Assembly: GCA_026545225.1 (NCBI GenBank)
Contig: CM048853.1
Coordinates: 48,967,755 to 49,031,754, forward strand
Direction of reading: 5' to 3'
Length of the DNA: 64,000 nucleotides
Source: Cornus controversa
Lineage: Eukaryota; Streptophyta; Magnoliopsida; Cornales; Cornaceae
Both the position numbers and the translations under genes were made by a program. The first letter of the stretch is position 1; each line of letters opens with the position of its first letter. This document shows positions 51,101 through 62,410 of the stretch, one piece after another. Under the pieces are notes generated by a model. The model saw nothing but the letters and a program-made list of their open reading frames with translations, was not told the origin of the DNA and made no database searches.

Positions 51101-51980
51101 GTACTTTCGGTCGCATGGGCTCTGCATCGGTTGACCAAAAGTGCAATATCCTGAGAGTTTGTATTTTGCAACAGGTTTTGGTCTACTGGATGGAGTTTCA
51201 GTCGACCGAAACTACCCATCAGCAGACCGAAGGAAACCTGGGCAGCTCCATTTTGCATCTGAACTTCAAACGGGCGTAATTTCTTCGTTTTAGATCAAAA
51301 TTGAGTGTTATTTTTTTTAAATTGAGTATTTTTAAATCCTCTATCTAATGGGGTAGGTTTCAAACTCAAGCTATGGTCACACAAGTTCAAATGTGTAAAA
51401 ATATGTAGGCCGCAACTAGTTGGCTATACAACCGAGGCAGGGTTTGGGGGCCATAGTGGTTGATTAAGGTTAAATGATGCATATTTATATGCAAGTTTAA
51501 GGTTAAGCTTCCACGATAATTAAGGAGAAAAAGGAAGGTTCATTGGAGTTAATGGACGGGTTCACCCTTGATTTTCGGGAGTCAAAAATTGGGGTGTGAC
51601 AGTATGGTATCAGAGCTGGATACTATCGCATGAGCATGCTTAAGGTCATTCATGGGGTTGAGTGAACGGGTTCACACTCGGGATTTGGGTAGGTCCGGGA
51701 GAGTCCCAACTGTCCGAATTTCGGGGTGTGACAGTTTCTGATTGTGGTTGAAGAAGATAGAGAGAGAAATGGTGGGCATATAATCATGAGGGCAGTTTGG
51801 TCATTTTTTAATTCTAATATTTTTATATTAAAATTTATTTAAATAATTAGGGGCAATTAGGATATTTCACTTATTAAAAAATTAAAAATTCTGACATGGA
51901 GTGTTGATGACAAAATTACACAAAGTTGTAACCTCCTAATAATCCTTTAAACTTCAAGGGATGTCAATGAAGTTTATCCA
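48200..51980. mobile_element. Mutator-like TIR element, interrupted by an LTR element
   Basis: About 80-bp imperfect terminal inverted repeats: the left end contains CAACTTTGTGCAATTTTGTC and the right end its inverse counterpart (GACAAAATTACACAAAGTTG). Net length without the LTR element is about 1.37 kb. No transposase was seen. The left interior has (GGT)n/GGC-rich runs (about 49,020-49,310) that give glycine- or valine-rich frames of no evident meaning. Superfamily inferred from long TIRs; boundaries within about 5 bp, target duplication unclear. Confidence 0.65.
49323..51733 (+). mobile_element. Long-LTR element nested in the TIR element
   Basis: Starts TGTGACAGCTC and ends GGTGTGACA, with exact GTTTC duplications (49,318-49,322 and 51,734-51,738). 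One 2,279-bp LTR (to 51,601) is followed by a primer-binding site (TGGTATCAGAGCTGG) and about 115 bp, the last part of which resembles the LTR end. It shares GGTTGGGGTAT.YCTACTGAG with the 29,576 element. Non-coding. Fossil that has lost most of its interior. Confidence 0.82.
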
Positions 51981-52690
51981 TTATTTTATTATAATGGCAT
52001 CATCTCTTCATAAGTATTTTTGAATTAAATAACTAATGATTATTGAGTGATATTATAACATAATAGAATAAGATGAGTAAAATATGTATTTCAATCTTAT
52101 TATCTCATTTATATGACCTAAAAAAAATCAATGAGAAATAAATGGTCTATGAGAGAGAGCGAGAGATGTTTGTGATTGAGAGACCAAAAGGCAAAAAGAA
52201 AAGGGGGCACGAAGTAAAAAAGGAAAAAGAAAAAGTGAGATAGAGATAACTAATAAAATGTCTATTAAGAAGTCTTTTTGAATTAAATAGCTTATAATTA
52301 TTGAGTGATATTATAACATAATATAAGATGAGTAATAGGTATTTCAATCTTATTATTTGATTTGCTTGACTTAAAAAAAAAAAGTCAAAGAGACAGAAAT
52401 GTATATGAGAGACGTTTTTGACAGAGAGACCAAATTAAAGAAAAAAATTTTAGTTCATGAAGGAAAAAAAGAAGAAGAAAAAGAGAGTTAAATAAATCAA
52501 GAGGGATAAAGGAGGAGAAAATAAGAAGTTGGGGTGTAAATAAATATGAGGTAAGAGCTTTGTCATGCTCATCATTTTTTATTTTTTTATATCAATCACA
52601 TCTAACGGTTACTATGCTTAGTGTGAATGAATTTTTTGCTCATCGGTGAATAAGAGATCATTACTCCTTATATATATTCCATTTGGTTAG
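51981..52690. other. AT-rich intergenic stretch with a duplicated block
   Basis: TGAATTAAATA.CT.ATGATTATTGAGTGATATTATAACATAATA-type sequence occurs at about 52,020-52,120 and again at about 52,280-52,370. No gene seen. Confidence 0.55.
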
Positions 52691-52918
52691 ATGTTACCAA
52701 GAAGAATGCAAAAGTATTTATATCAGCAAAATTATTTGTATAAAGATTCTAATTATGATTATAAATTCATTTATGAACACATGCGTTTTTACTTGTGTAC
52801 ACGAAGGCATTTGCATATGCTTATGAAATGCTTACAAAGTTTGACCACGTGCTAAATTCCAACTGTTTAAATTGAAGCACCCTCTTAGCCGTTCGGTTGA
52901 GACTCGAGAGTTCCTCAT

Positions 52919-52944
52919 CCCCCCCCCCCCCCCCCCCCCCCCCC
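52919..52944. repeat. 26-base C homopolymer
   Basis: An uninterrupted run of C in AT-rich DNA. Could fold as an i-motif or G-quadruplex on the other strand, or reflect an assembly or sequencing length error. Confidence 0.9.
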
Positions 52945-52998
52945 AGTACCTCAATCTAACAGCAGAGAGGATCATTCATGGTAGAAAATTCAGCTCTT

Positions 52999-53170
52999 AA
53001 ATATATATATATATATATATATCTTTTTCCATTTAGAAAATTTCAAGCTATTAATGCACCTCTAGTGCTTGTTTGCACATCAAATATATATATATATATA
53101 TATATATATCTTTTTTCATTTAGAAAATTTCAAGCCATTAATGCACCTCTAGTGCTTGTTTGCACATCAA
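52999..53170. repeat. About 86-bp tandem duplication with (AT)n
   Basis: Two copies of (AT)n + CTTTTTCCATTTAGAAAATT... + CACCTCTAGTGCTTGTTTGC, differing at a few bases. Inside unit 1. Confidence 0.88.
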
Positions 53171-55328
53171 AGGGTTGAACAGATGATAAAGTGGGCAAAT
53201 AATTAACTTCCCTTTCAGAACCTCATAATGTGGAAATGGACCCTTTTAATGTTACTTTTGTTAATTTACTTAAGAATCTTGGAAGTGCTTGTACCTAGAA
53301 GTTCATGCACCTTACCAAAAAATAGAAGTTCTTGCACTAGGATTTGAGGTTGCATTTTAGCCTTTAGGAGGGGAAACATATACTTTTAGTTTCATTGATT
53401 AGGGCTATACATCTTAGACCTAGCAAGCTCATGTGGACTGGCTTTGGCCACCACATTGCAAATATTTGGGATTAAAACAGTGAAAGCTAGACTTGTCTAA
53501 TCAAATGGTCCTTAGGGTTGCTTACCTCATTAAAGTGGCAGATCAAACATGAATGAGAATTGCTGTAACACATGGGGGCCATGTCAAGCTTTTAGAGAGT
53601 AAATAAAGGGTAACCTCATTAAATGGTTCTTGGGGTTGCTTACCGACAAAAGCTGTAGGTCAAACATGAATGAACATTGTAGTAGATTTTCCGTGGCGTG
53701 CAATTATTACATGTTGACAATTTCATGTTTCAGTCAATCACAAATTACCTGCCTAATTAATCTATCACATTTAATTGTGTGATAATTTATAATTGCTCGA
53801 AATCACATGATTTCAAACCATGTAATATTTTTTTACTATTTCTATGTCCTACTCATACTATGAATTACTCTTTTATCGAGTTGGCTCATGTATTAAGAAG
53901 TTTAAGGTTCGAGTACTAATCTTGTTTTGCTTTTTGATGAGAGAAAAGACCATGGGAGATGGTTGGTGCAAGCCCCTATGGCACAAAATTGGCGAGTTTC
54001 AACATGGAATATTCCAAATCTGTCATTCTGACGCATAAGTTGAACCAAGTTTAGGAAGGGGATTACTTAGGTGGGCTACAAACTAGGCATTGAGTCATAG
54101 TCACCTTTCAAAATTATTTTGCAAAGTATTGTTTGATAAAACTAAAAATAATTATAGTAAATATTTAGAGTTGAATTTTAACCGCTGAAATTTTAAGTTA
54201 TGATAGTAAGCTAAAACTACTTTGATACTTGCTTGATTTTTTATTGAATTCTTGTGAGATCTGGATAAGCGTCTACGAGTTACAGATACAGAAAGATGTG
54301 CAAATAATAGAGTATTTAATAGTAGTTTCCTTCACTTAAAAATTGTTCTTTCTAAATTGTATTATCAAATACACTTAATTTATTCGTAATAAAGTATCGA
54401 CTTAAATCATCAATTTTTTCATTTAATTGGTTTAGAAAACCGAGCCGAATAGCCGAGTCAACCCAACATACATCAATATGGGTTGAAATGCTCTCCCATT
54501 TATGATTATATATATATATATATATATACTTCTAGTGTTGGACCTAGAAGGAGTAGATTATAGATACCTGCAAATGAGGCAAAAGGGGTTTTGGTAGGTT
54601 GGGACTGTGCTTTTGGCCCCTCAAGCCCATAACGTAAAATTGGCCTAAGAGAAAACCTAACTATAGTGGAAGGTGATGCGAAAGCTTACAGTGTTGCCTA
54701 TAGTTTTGTCTGTTTAGTCTTTTCCTTCTCAATTAAATTACAAACTCATAAATGAGAGGCTATCAGAGGTTGATTTCCTTACACTAACAATTATTGGTTC
54801 TTGTTGCTTTTCTTTTTAGAACTGGTCTTTATTCTTCTTGACTCATATTTGGAAGAAAAATACTGCAAAAAGTGAAGTTATCAAAATGCACTCTGAGAGG
54901 TAAATTTACGAGTGATGATACAATCATTGACCACACTAATGTTGCGTCTAACAGTAAAGAAGAAAATTAGATGAAAGGTAAAAAAAAGAAACAGATGAAA
55001 TATTTTTAAGAAAGAGATCGTGTTATTTTCTCTTTTTGTTTGGTTGAATTAAAAAAAAAAAAAAGAGGTAACACCTTATTTTATTTGTTATGAAAAAAAA
55101 AAATAAAGAGATTGCTAATATTAAATTTATTTAATAATTTTGAAAGGTAGTATTATAACTTAGAATTTCTATAATAGTCTTGTTTTTTTTTTCTCTGTTC
55201 ATATTTAGAAAGATGAAAAATTTTAAAGTAAGAGGGTTGACTAATTCATTCTCCTTTTTCTTCCCTCCTCTCCTCCATTTTGTTCCTATTTTTCATCCAC
55301 TCCTCCCTTTCTTCTTATATTAAAAAAA

Positions 55329-55601
55329 GGCAAAATACATTGACCTTCCCTCAGACTTGATCTAATTACACACGAGTGCTATGTTTGTAAAATAGTTACA
55401 CTCACCTCCCTTCAACACATTGAAATGATGATTATGCTCCCATTATTTGAAAATGGTTGTTCCTTACCATTTCAATGGATTGGAGGATATTTTAGTCAAT
55501 ACTTGGACTTGGACAAGAGGGAAGTGAGTGAAACTTTTTTACAAATATAACACTTGTATATAATTAAGGCAAACTACATGAGAGGTCAATGTATTTTATC
55601 C
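55329..55601. mobile_element. MITE with about 80-bp inverted repeats
   Basis: The left end GGCAAAATACATTGACCTTC and the right end (reverse complement GGATAAAATACATTGACCTC) pair over about 80 bp with mismatches. Flanks are A-runs (AAAAAAA), so target duplication length is ambiguous. Present in unit 1; not seen in unit 2. Confidence 0.75.
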
Positions 55602-56523
55602 AAAAAAATAATAATAAATGAATTGAGGAGTTAAAAATTTTTAAATCTTTGAATACATTGTAGTGGGATCCATATCTAAGAGTCAAGAAAATCTAAACAT
55701 TTTAGTTAGGTATGTCGGTATTTCCTCGTGTGAGAAAATTATTGTAATGGGCAATTTTTTTAAAGTAAAACTATATAAAGTCTTTCACAAGCACTTGTTA
55801 CCATCATTAACCCAATGTGGAACATGTTAGACACTTTCAATTTTTTCATCCATGTTTTTCTACCAATTAACTATAGTGATTTTCAAAGCTTTAATTTCAA
55901 AACAAAATGTCCTTATTTTAAACACTATTGTAATAGCTTTTAAAAAGTTTGAAACAGAGGATTCTAGAAAGCGATATCTCAATGGATCTTTAAGGGGAAA
56001 AAAGGGTTTGGCATTTTTACTGACAACTATGGTGACAAATGCACACTGACTCCAATTCTGTTCAGCAAGTGCAAATTGACACGAATTTTACTCTTCAATA
56101 AAAGAGAATCTCATGTATGATGAGCCCCACATTCATTGAGCTTCACATTCATTCAAATCTTTCATGAAGAGGGTTGTCACCATCAATATTGGAGGAGTCA
56201 TATGATGGGGAAAATTAAAAAAGAAAAAAAAATGGGAGAAAGAAAGGAAAGATTTTATACAATGATAAAAGAGTTTTTTTTTTATTATTTATTTTTAGGT
56301 ATGTAACGAAAATTTTGTATAAAATCAGTCTGGGTGGTTTTGGGTGTGAACTCCCAAGTATGAGGTTAAGGTTTCAAGACCAGTAGAGAAAAGAAAGAAA
56401 AAAAATTATAGGGCATTTCATTGGTTGATAAACAATTTAAAAAGATTTGCATGATTTTTTTTTTCAATAAATTAAGTTAATGCAAAATAAAATTTTCTAA
56501 GTTATAACAATATTAAGCATATT

Positions 56524-57055
56524 TAGACTTGTAAACGGATCGAATTCAGACCAATTCAGGCCTGATCCGATTTGAACCCGATAAAAGATATAGGCGATCT
56601 GATAAAATTAATTGGATATCCGATCTGATAACTCGATTCGAAAAAAATATAATTTTTTAAAAAATAATAATAATTTCAGAAGAGGTTAGCAAATAATGAG
56701 TAGGGAAAAAAATACAGAAAAAAAATAAAACATAAAAAAAAAGTAGTAGGAAAGTAAGTATTTAACTTTTTATTAGAGGAAAAAACTATAAAGAAAGACA
56801 CAAGAGAGAGAGAGAGGAAAGAATAAGAAGGAAATAATGATAAAAAATATTTTAATAGTATGTAAATATTATATGTTATAACATTAGATAATATATTTAT
56901 AATAAATATTATTTCGAATCCGATCGACCATAATCGATATCCGATTTGTTTAGCTAATGTATTATCGGATTCGGATCGCTAACGGATTATCGGATTGAAT
57001 GTATAATTCATATCCTAATTATTAGCTCGGATTCGAATCAAAATTCGATCCATTG
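56524..57055. mobile_element. Probable TIR element rich in CGGAT/ATCCG motifs
   Basis: Left ACGGATCGAATTCAGACC and right (reverse complement ATGGATCGAATTTTGATTCG) are inverted relatives, with many ATCCGAT/CGGATT repeats near both ends. Superfamily unassigned. Confidence 0.5.
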
Positions 57056-57374
57056 AGAGGGCTAATATTAATGGTGTTCTAGTGAGTTATACTGTTATAT
57101 ATGTTCTAGATCAGCCAACCAACTCTTGTTCTTTACTTATTCTTAGGCCGTGTTTGGATTGACTTTTGAAAAATAATTTTTGGTTTTTTAAACTTAAAAG
57201 CTGTTTTGAAGAGTGTTTGGATTGATAAGGCTGAAAAGTTTCAAAATTTAAAAAGAGGCATTCAAAGGAAGCTGCAAAGCTTTCTCTGTTTGAATTAGCA
57301 TTTGATGAGTACCAACTTCCTCAATATCAAACTTTCATTTAACCCTCATTACTTGTGTTGATCATCAAGCTTCC

Positions 57375-57713
57375 ATGGATGATTCTATAACTCAAATCAT
57401 GAATGCTAATGGACATGATGGTGTAGAAGGAATCTCTACTCTCTCTCTCTCTCTCTCTTCTCATCTGACCATAAGCACAGAACACATTAACGTCGGACCA
57501 CACATTAATGTAGATATAAAGGCGTTTTTATATTTTGCTCATGCAATGCTTACAAAGCTTGACGACATTTTGAAATCCAATTGTTCTAATTCAAGAAAAA
57601 GAAGAGAAAAAAAAAAGTATCATGCTCTCATTTCAACGGCTGAGAGGGTCATGATAGAAAATTTAGATCTTATATCTAATGTACCACTTCAAAATTTTCA
57701 AAACAATGCATGA
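57375..57713 (+). pseudogene. Truncated NPF start fused to unrelated reading frame
   Basis: The first about 19 codons (MDDSITQIMNANGHDGVEG) and about 60 bp upstream resemble the NPF exon 1 at 61,652 (MDNSVAPIMSANEH). The similarity then stops at a (CT)n tract, and the frame runs into the beginning of unit 2 for about 85 further codons (HINVDIKAFLYFAHAMLTKL, SRKRREKKKYHAL) that I do not recognise. None of the NPF transmembrane core is present. Best read as the end of unit 1 cut at the duplication junction. The 112-codon frame is open, but no evidence of expression is visible. Confidence 0.65.
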
Positions 57714-57940
57714 TCTAGAAAATATAGCTCTTATATCTATCTATATATTGTAGCACTTCGAAAATATTCAAAACAATGCATGATCTAGTGCTTGTTTCGA
57801 CATGACCTCAAGTTGGCCCGGGGCTAGAATGAACACTAGTGTTGTCGAGTGGCTGATAATTTGCTGCTTAGAGTGTAGCAGACATGAAAGGATTGAGTGG
57901 GTAACTTCCTTTTCAGAACCTCATAATGTGGAGAATGAAC

Positions 57941-57944
<4 letters not shown>

Positions 57945-57992
<48 letters not shown>
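57945..57992. repeat. (GT)n(AT)n microsatellite
   Basis: Compound dinucleotide run in unit 2. Confidence 0.92.
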
Positions 57993-60900
57993 GTTGGTTT
58001 GATATAATTCATTGAGAATCTAGGAAGTGCTTGTATAGACTGGGAAGTGCATGTACTAGGGTTAAGGTTGCATTACAGGAGGGAAACATACTTATGGCTT
58101 TCCCTAGGGTGGGGCTTAATTAATATCTTGCAGCTCATGTGGACTGGTTTTAATTTGGCCACCAAATTGCAAATCTTTGGGATAAAAATAGTGATAGGCT
58201 TATGTCTAATCAATAATATGATTTCATTCAAATGCTCTGAGTGTTTGTAACACAACAAGAGTGGTGAATCAAACACTTGTAACTGTCCAATTTTATCTGT
58301 AGAGTTGTGACAGTCCAAAATTATGGATTTTATATTATGAATTTTATTTATTTTCTTGCGCGGTTCTAGTCACGCCGCAAATTACATTTGGAGAAGTCTA
58401 AGGTATGAGTACTAATCATTTTTTTCCTTTCGTGCTTGAAAAAAAAGTTGGTGCGAATCTACATGAGACAGGACTAGTGTTACCTTAATTCTGTGATGGA
58501 GTTTAAGGTTGCTCCATTCAGGAGTGTAGCCACGAATTTGATTAAGGAGGACATTAAGTATTAACACACACGATAAAATACATTTTAAGAAGAAAAAAAA
58601 GAAGAAAATAAAAATATGAGAGAACTTTGAAGAAAAAAAAAAAGGTTTGATTGAAGAAAGGAAATTCAAATTTCTTTGAAGAGAATCAAAAAAGGAAAAA
58701 AAAAAATTTGAAGAAGAAGAGTTAGAAGGAAAAAGAAGAAATAATTAGAGAGTTTTTTTGGGAAAAAAAAATTAGGAGGCATTTTGTGTAATTTTTTAAA
58801 CTCTATGCTTAAAGATTTAAAAAAAATTAATGGACCAGCCCCGGGCCTATTCTGGCTCCATTCCATCGTAGAATATTTCAATTGATCAGTTGAACCAAGT
58901 TTTGACATAAGCCTTCAAAAAAAAAAGGCAAGGAATTAAATTGAAGGGAATTAAAGGCTTACCACTTAGGTGGACTACAAGGTAGGCATTGAGCCCCAAT
59001 CACCTTTGACCATTGTTTTTGTAAGGTGTTGTCTTGATAAAACTAATGAAAAATGTACAAACAAAAAAAAAAAATTTAAAAACTAAATTTTAAGTGATAA
59101 TGATAAAGTGGATTTTTTTTTTTTTTTTTTTGTACTTGTTGGTAAATCAAGTCTTTCTTGTTCACTTAAAGTTTTCTCTCTTTCAAATTGTGTTATCAAA
59201 AACATTTAATTAATTTATTTAGAATTAAGTATATGATTATAACTTCAATATTTGAGTTTAACTGGTTTAAAAAATCAAATAACTTATCAATAAAAATGAG
59301 TCCAAATAGTACTATCTTTCCTCATTATCAAAGAGGTGGAGAGTTGAACCTCTGTTAGGAGCAATATCGTCTGTGCATGTTTTTTCAGGGAAGAAAAAAA
59401 AAAGAAAATAGGCCACAAAAATGGGTTGATAGCCCATCCTTTTTTTGATGACTATATATATACATAGACCTCAGAGGAGTAGACACTAGACATCTACAAA
59501 ATGGGAAAAAGGGTTTTTGGTGGGTGGGGGCAGGGTTTGCCGTCAAGATAAAAAATGCTTTAAGAGGAGAATCCTTATAGTGGATGGTGATGGCAATGCC
59601 TATTGTTGTCTCTTTACTTTTCTCCTACTCAATTAAATTCCTACCTCATTATGAGAGGTCAATTAGAGGTTACCTTCTTAGTCTCTTAGACTATAAGAGT
59701 TTATTGGTCATTATTACTTCTTTTTTTCTTTTGAAAAAAAAAAACTTGTGTTTATAAGAATGGAGAAGAATGATGTGAAAGTGAAACTGGCAAATTGCAT
59801 TCTTTAATAAGTCAATTTATATATTATATATTAACTTTTTTAATAAACGTAACATTTTCCACAAGGACTTCTTAGTTCTAAGTTTCATGTCTATTCCAAT
59901 AAATATAAAAAACTTTCTTGCACCCATGCATCAGGTAAATCTCAATTTTTGGTGTGATGGTGAATTATGCACGTGTGACTCATCAAGGATTGTGATTCAC
60001 TCGATGCATAGTGCAAGAAATTTTTTTTCCAATGAAACAACTTATTTGCATGTCTAACTCTTGAGATATTAAAATTAAACAATTTTCTAAAAAGCTATTG
60101 TGATTTAGTGACGATTTGTGTTTTGAAACCCTAATTTAATTTTAAAACAAAATGTAATTATTTTTTTTTTCTTTTTTCTTTTTCAACACGTCGGCAGTGA
60201 CTTAGAATGGGAAGGATTCTGAATGTAGGTTGTACCTTATTAATATTTTAGAAGTTTGAATAAGAGCTTTTGGGAAAGCGATATCTCAATGAATCTTAAA
60301 AGAAAGGGTTTGGCATGTTACTGTCACAATGAGCTACATTGACTCCAGTTCTGTTCAGCATGTGCATATTAACATGAATTCTACTGTTAAATAAAAGAGA
60401 ATCTCATGTATGAGTCCCATATGATGACTTACATTGAACTTTACATTCATTCAATTTTTTTTCATGAAGTGGGTTGTCACTGTTAGTAGTGGAGGGATCA
60501 TATGAAGGGAAAATAAAAAATACATATGATTTTCTTTATTTATTTTTACATAAATTTACAGTAAGAGACAAAATTGAAATTATGCTTCTTATTCTAAATA
60601 AAGATGCAAACTTGCACGAGTCTCTCATTGTTACGAAATGTAGAGAGAGTCAAATGTGTACAGCTTTACCTTCGCATGTGAAGAGATTGTTTATCTTACC
60701 GTTACGCCAAAACTTGTCTCTCATGCTTCTTATAAACAAAATTTCTAAATGCTCACAATTTCAAAGTTCTTCATTGGTTAATATAAAGAATATATGGAGA
60801 TTTTACATGAATTCTGTATCAAGTAGATGTGATAAAAAAATTTAAGTTCACTTAATCAGAAATAAATTCTTGAGTTGATTATAATAATAAGAGGTTAATT

Positions 60901-61550
60901 CATAAAACTCCCTAATGCAAAATTTTATCACATAACCCCTTATACTATAAATTTAAATCACATAACCCTTGTATTACTTAAATCTCATTAAATTTCATGA
61001 CGTTTTTCAAAATTTCATTAATGTACTCCTAATATATCAATTTGGTTTATAGCATGGAAAATTTTTATGATTTAACTCTTAATTTATGATCAAAATATTT
61101 TTTACAATAATTCTTTGAACTTTTAAATTTAATTAAATGGTGAGAGCAAGTTAGTTGATTGTCGAGACGAACGACTTAAGTTGTTAGTGCGAAAAAGTAT
61201 AAGATGAATGTGCATAATATATGAGATTTTATGATTTAACCACTAATAGTAAGAGTTGATATTCGTTTCAAAGATCCAATCCCAAAACAAAGATAGGAAT
61301 TGTGTATCTGAGTCAATGAAAACTTTTCATTGACTGAAGTTACGATGCTCTCGAGTACCCAATATTTTCTCACTGCTGAGATAGGCTGATCCCACCGAAG
61401 TGGGAGGCCCACAGCACCCTATCTTAGGCCAAAGGAATTTTCATAATAAATGGTGAACAGATTTAATGGTGCTATGTTTATCCATTCATAGTCGTGTAAA
61501 ATTATTGCTTCAACTGTTGGTATATCAAAAATAAAGAAAAAAGAAAACCA

Positions 61551-61590
61551 GTCTATATATATATCTATATATACATACATATATAGAAGG
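61551..61590 (+). promoter_or_regulatory. Putative TATA region of the NPF gene
   Basis: TCTATATATATATCTATATA lies 60-100 bp before the ATG. AT-rich DNA makes the exact box uncertain. Confidence 0.4.
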
Positions 61591-61651
61591 AACCCATTAC
61601 CCAATATCAAACTTTCAACCTTCTCTAACATCTTCTCATCAAGCTTCTTCC

Positions 61652-61757
61652 ATGGATAACTCAGTAGCTCCAATCATGAGTGCTAATGAACACAAAACCA
61701 TGATCACCAAAACAAAACCCTTGAAGGGTGGCTGGAGATCTGCCATTTTCATCATCT
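61652..61757 (+). CDS. NPF exon 1
   Basis: 35 codons plus one base; donor GTAAGC. The cytosolic N-terminus ends in the first hydrophobic residues (AIFII). Confidence 0.9.
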
Positions 61758-62375
61758 GTAAGCTATAGCTACATCAACTATTTTAATTAATTTTCTCGAT
61801 CATCTTTCTTTCTTTCTTTTGGAGATTAATTTCATGAGTGTCAATTTTAATGCAGTTGTGGAAGTAGCAGAGCGCTTCGCCTACTATGGAGTCTCCGGCA
61901 ATCTAATCACCTACCTCACAAATGTTCTCGGCGAGCCCACTGCCACGGCTGCCAAGAATGTCAATGTATGGCAAGGTGTGGCTGCAATCTTTCCACTGTT
62001 TGGTGCTTTGGTTGCTGATTCCTACCTCGGCAGATTCAGGACAATCCTTCTCTCCTCCATTATATATTTCATGGTAGGTTCATAATCACAACTCTTTCCT
62101 AGCTCATCCCACTTCATAAAAAAAAAAAACATAATTATAGTTTCCCTTCATATATAGTTCATAGTACCATCTGAATTATATATATTTAATGATTGATTCA
62201 ACTTGAAATACATATATATACACCCATATAGTTTCTTATCTAAATCATGGTTGAGTCATGAAACTAAAACCGTATTACCCCACTTTATATCATGTATACG
62301 TACTAAATAGTGTGCTGGCAAGCAAGGACGAGGCGGCTAAGGGTTAAGAGTGGCAGCTCCTGAGCTGGCCCCTCC

Positions 62376-62410
<35 letters not shown>

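Larger units (their letters stand above)
52690..57430 (+). repeat. Tandem segmental unit 1 (upstream of broken NPF start)
   Basis: Collinear, diverged blocks match unit 2 (57,480-61,757). Examples: ATGCTTACAAAG at 52,835 and 57,547; a segment around CTCATGTGGACTGG at 53,430 and 58,133; GGAGTAGA near 54,551 and 59,475; AATAAAAGAGAATCTCATGT at 56,096 and 60,390. It ends in an NPF-like start codon region. Unit 1 has private insertions (55,329-55,601 and probably 56,524-57,055). Confidence 0.75.
57480..61757 (+). repeat. Tandem segmental unit 2 (upstream of the intact NPF start)
   Basis: Matches unit 1 in order (see 52,690-57,430). Apart from microsatellites and an AT-rich block near 59,020-59,290 that resembles the hAT-like MITE, no gene was seen between 57,714 and 61,651. 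Confidence 0.75.

Noticed and set aside
61360-61430. Structured RNA or riboswitch upstream of NPF
   Set aside because: Short pairing segments (TCCCAC/GTGGGA and AGATAGG/CCTATCT) are visible, but no known RNA family fits and the stems are short.
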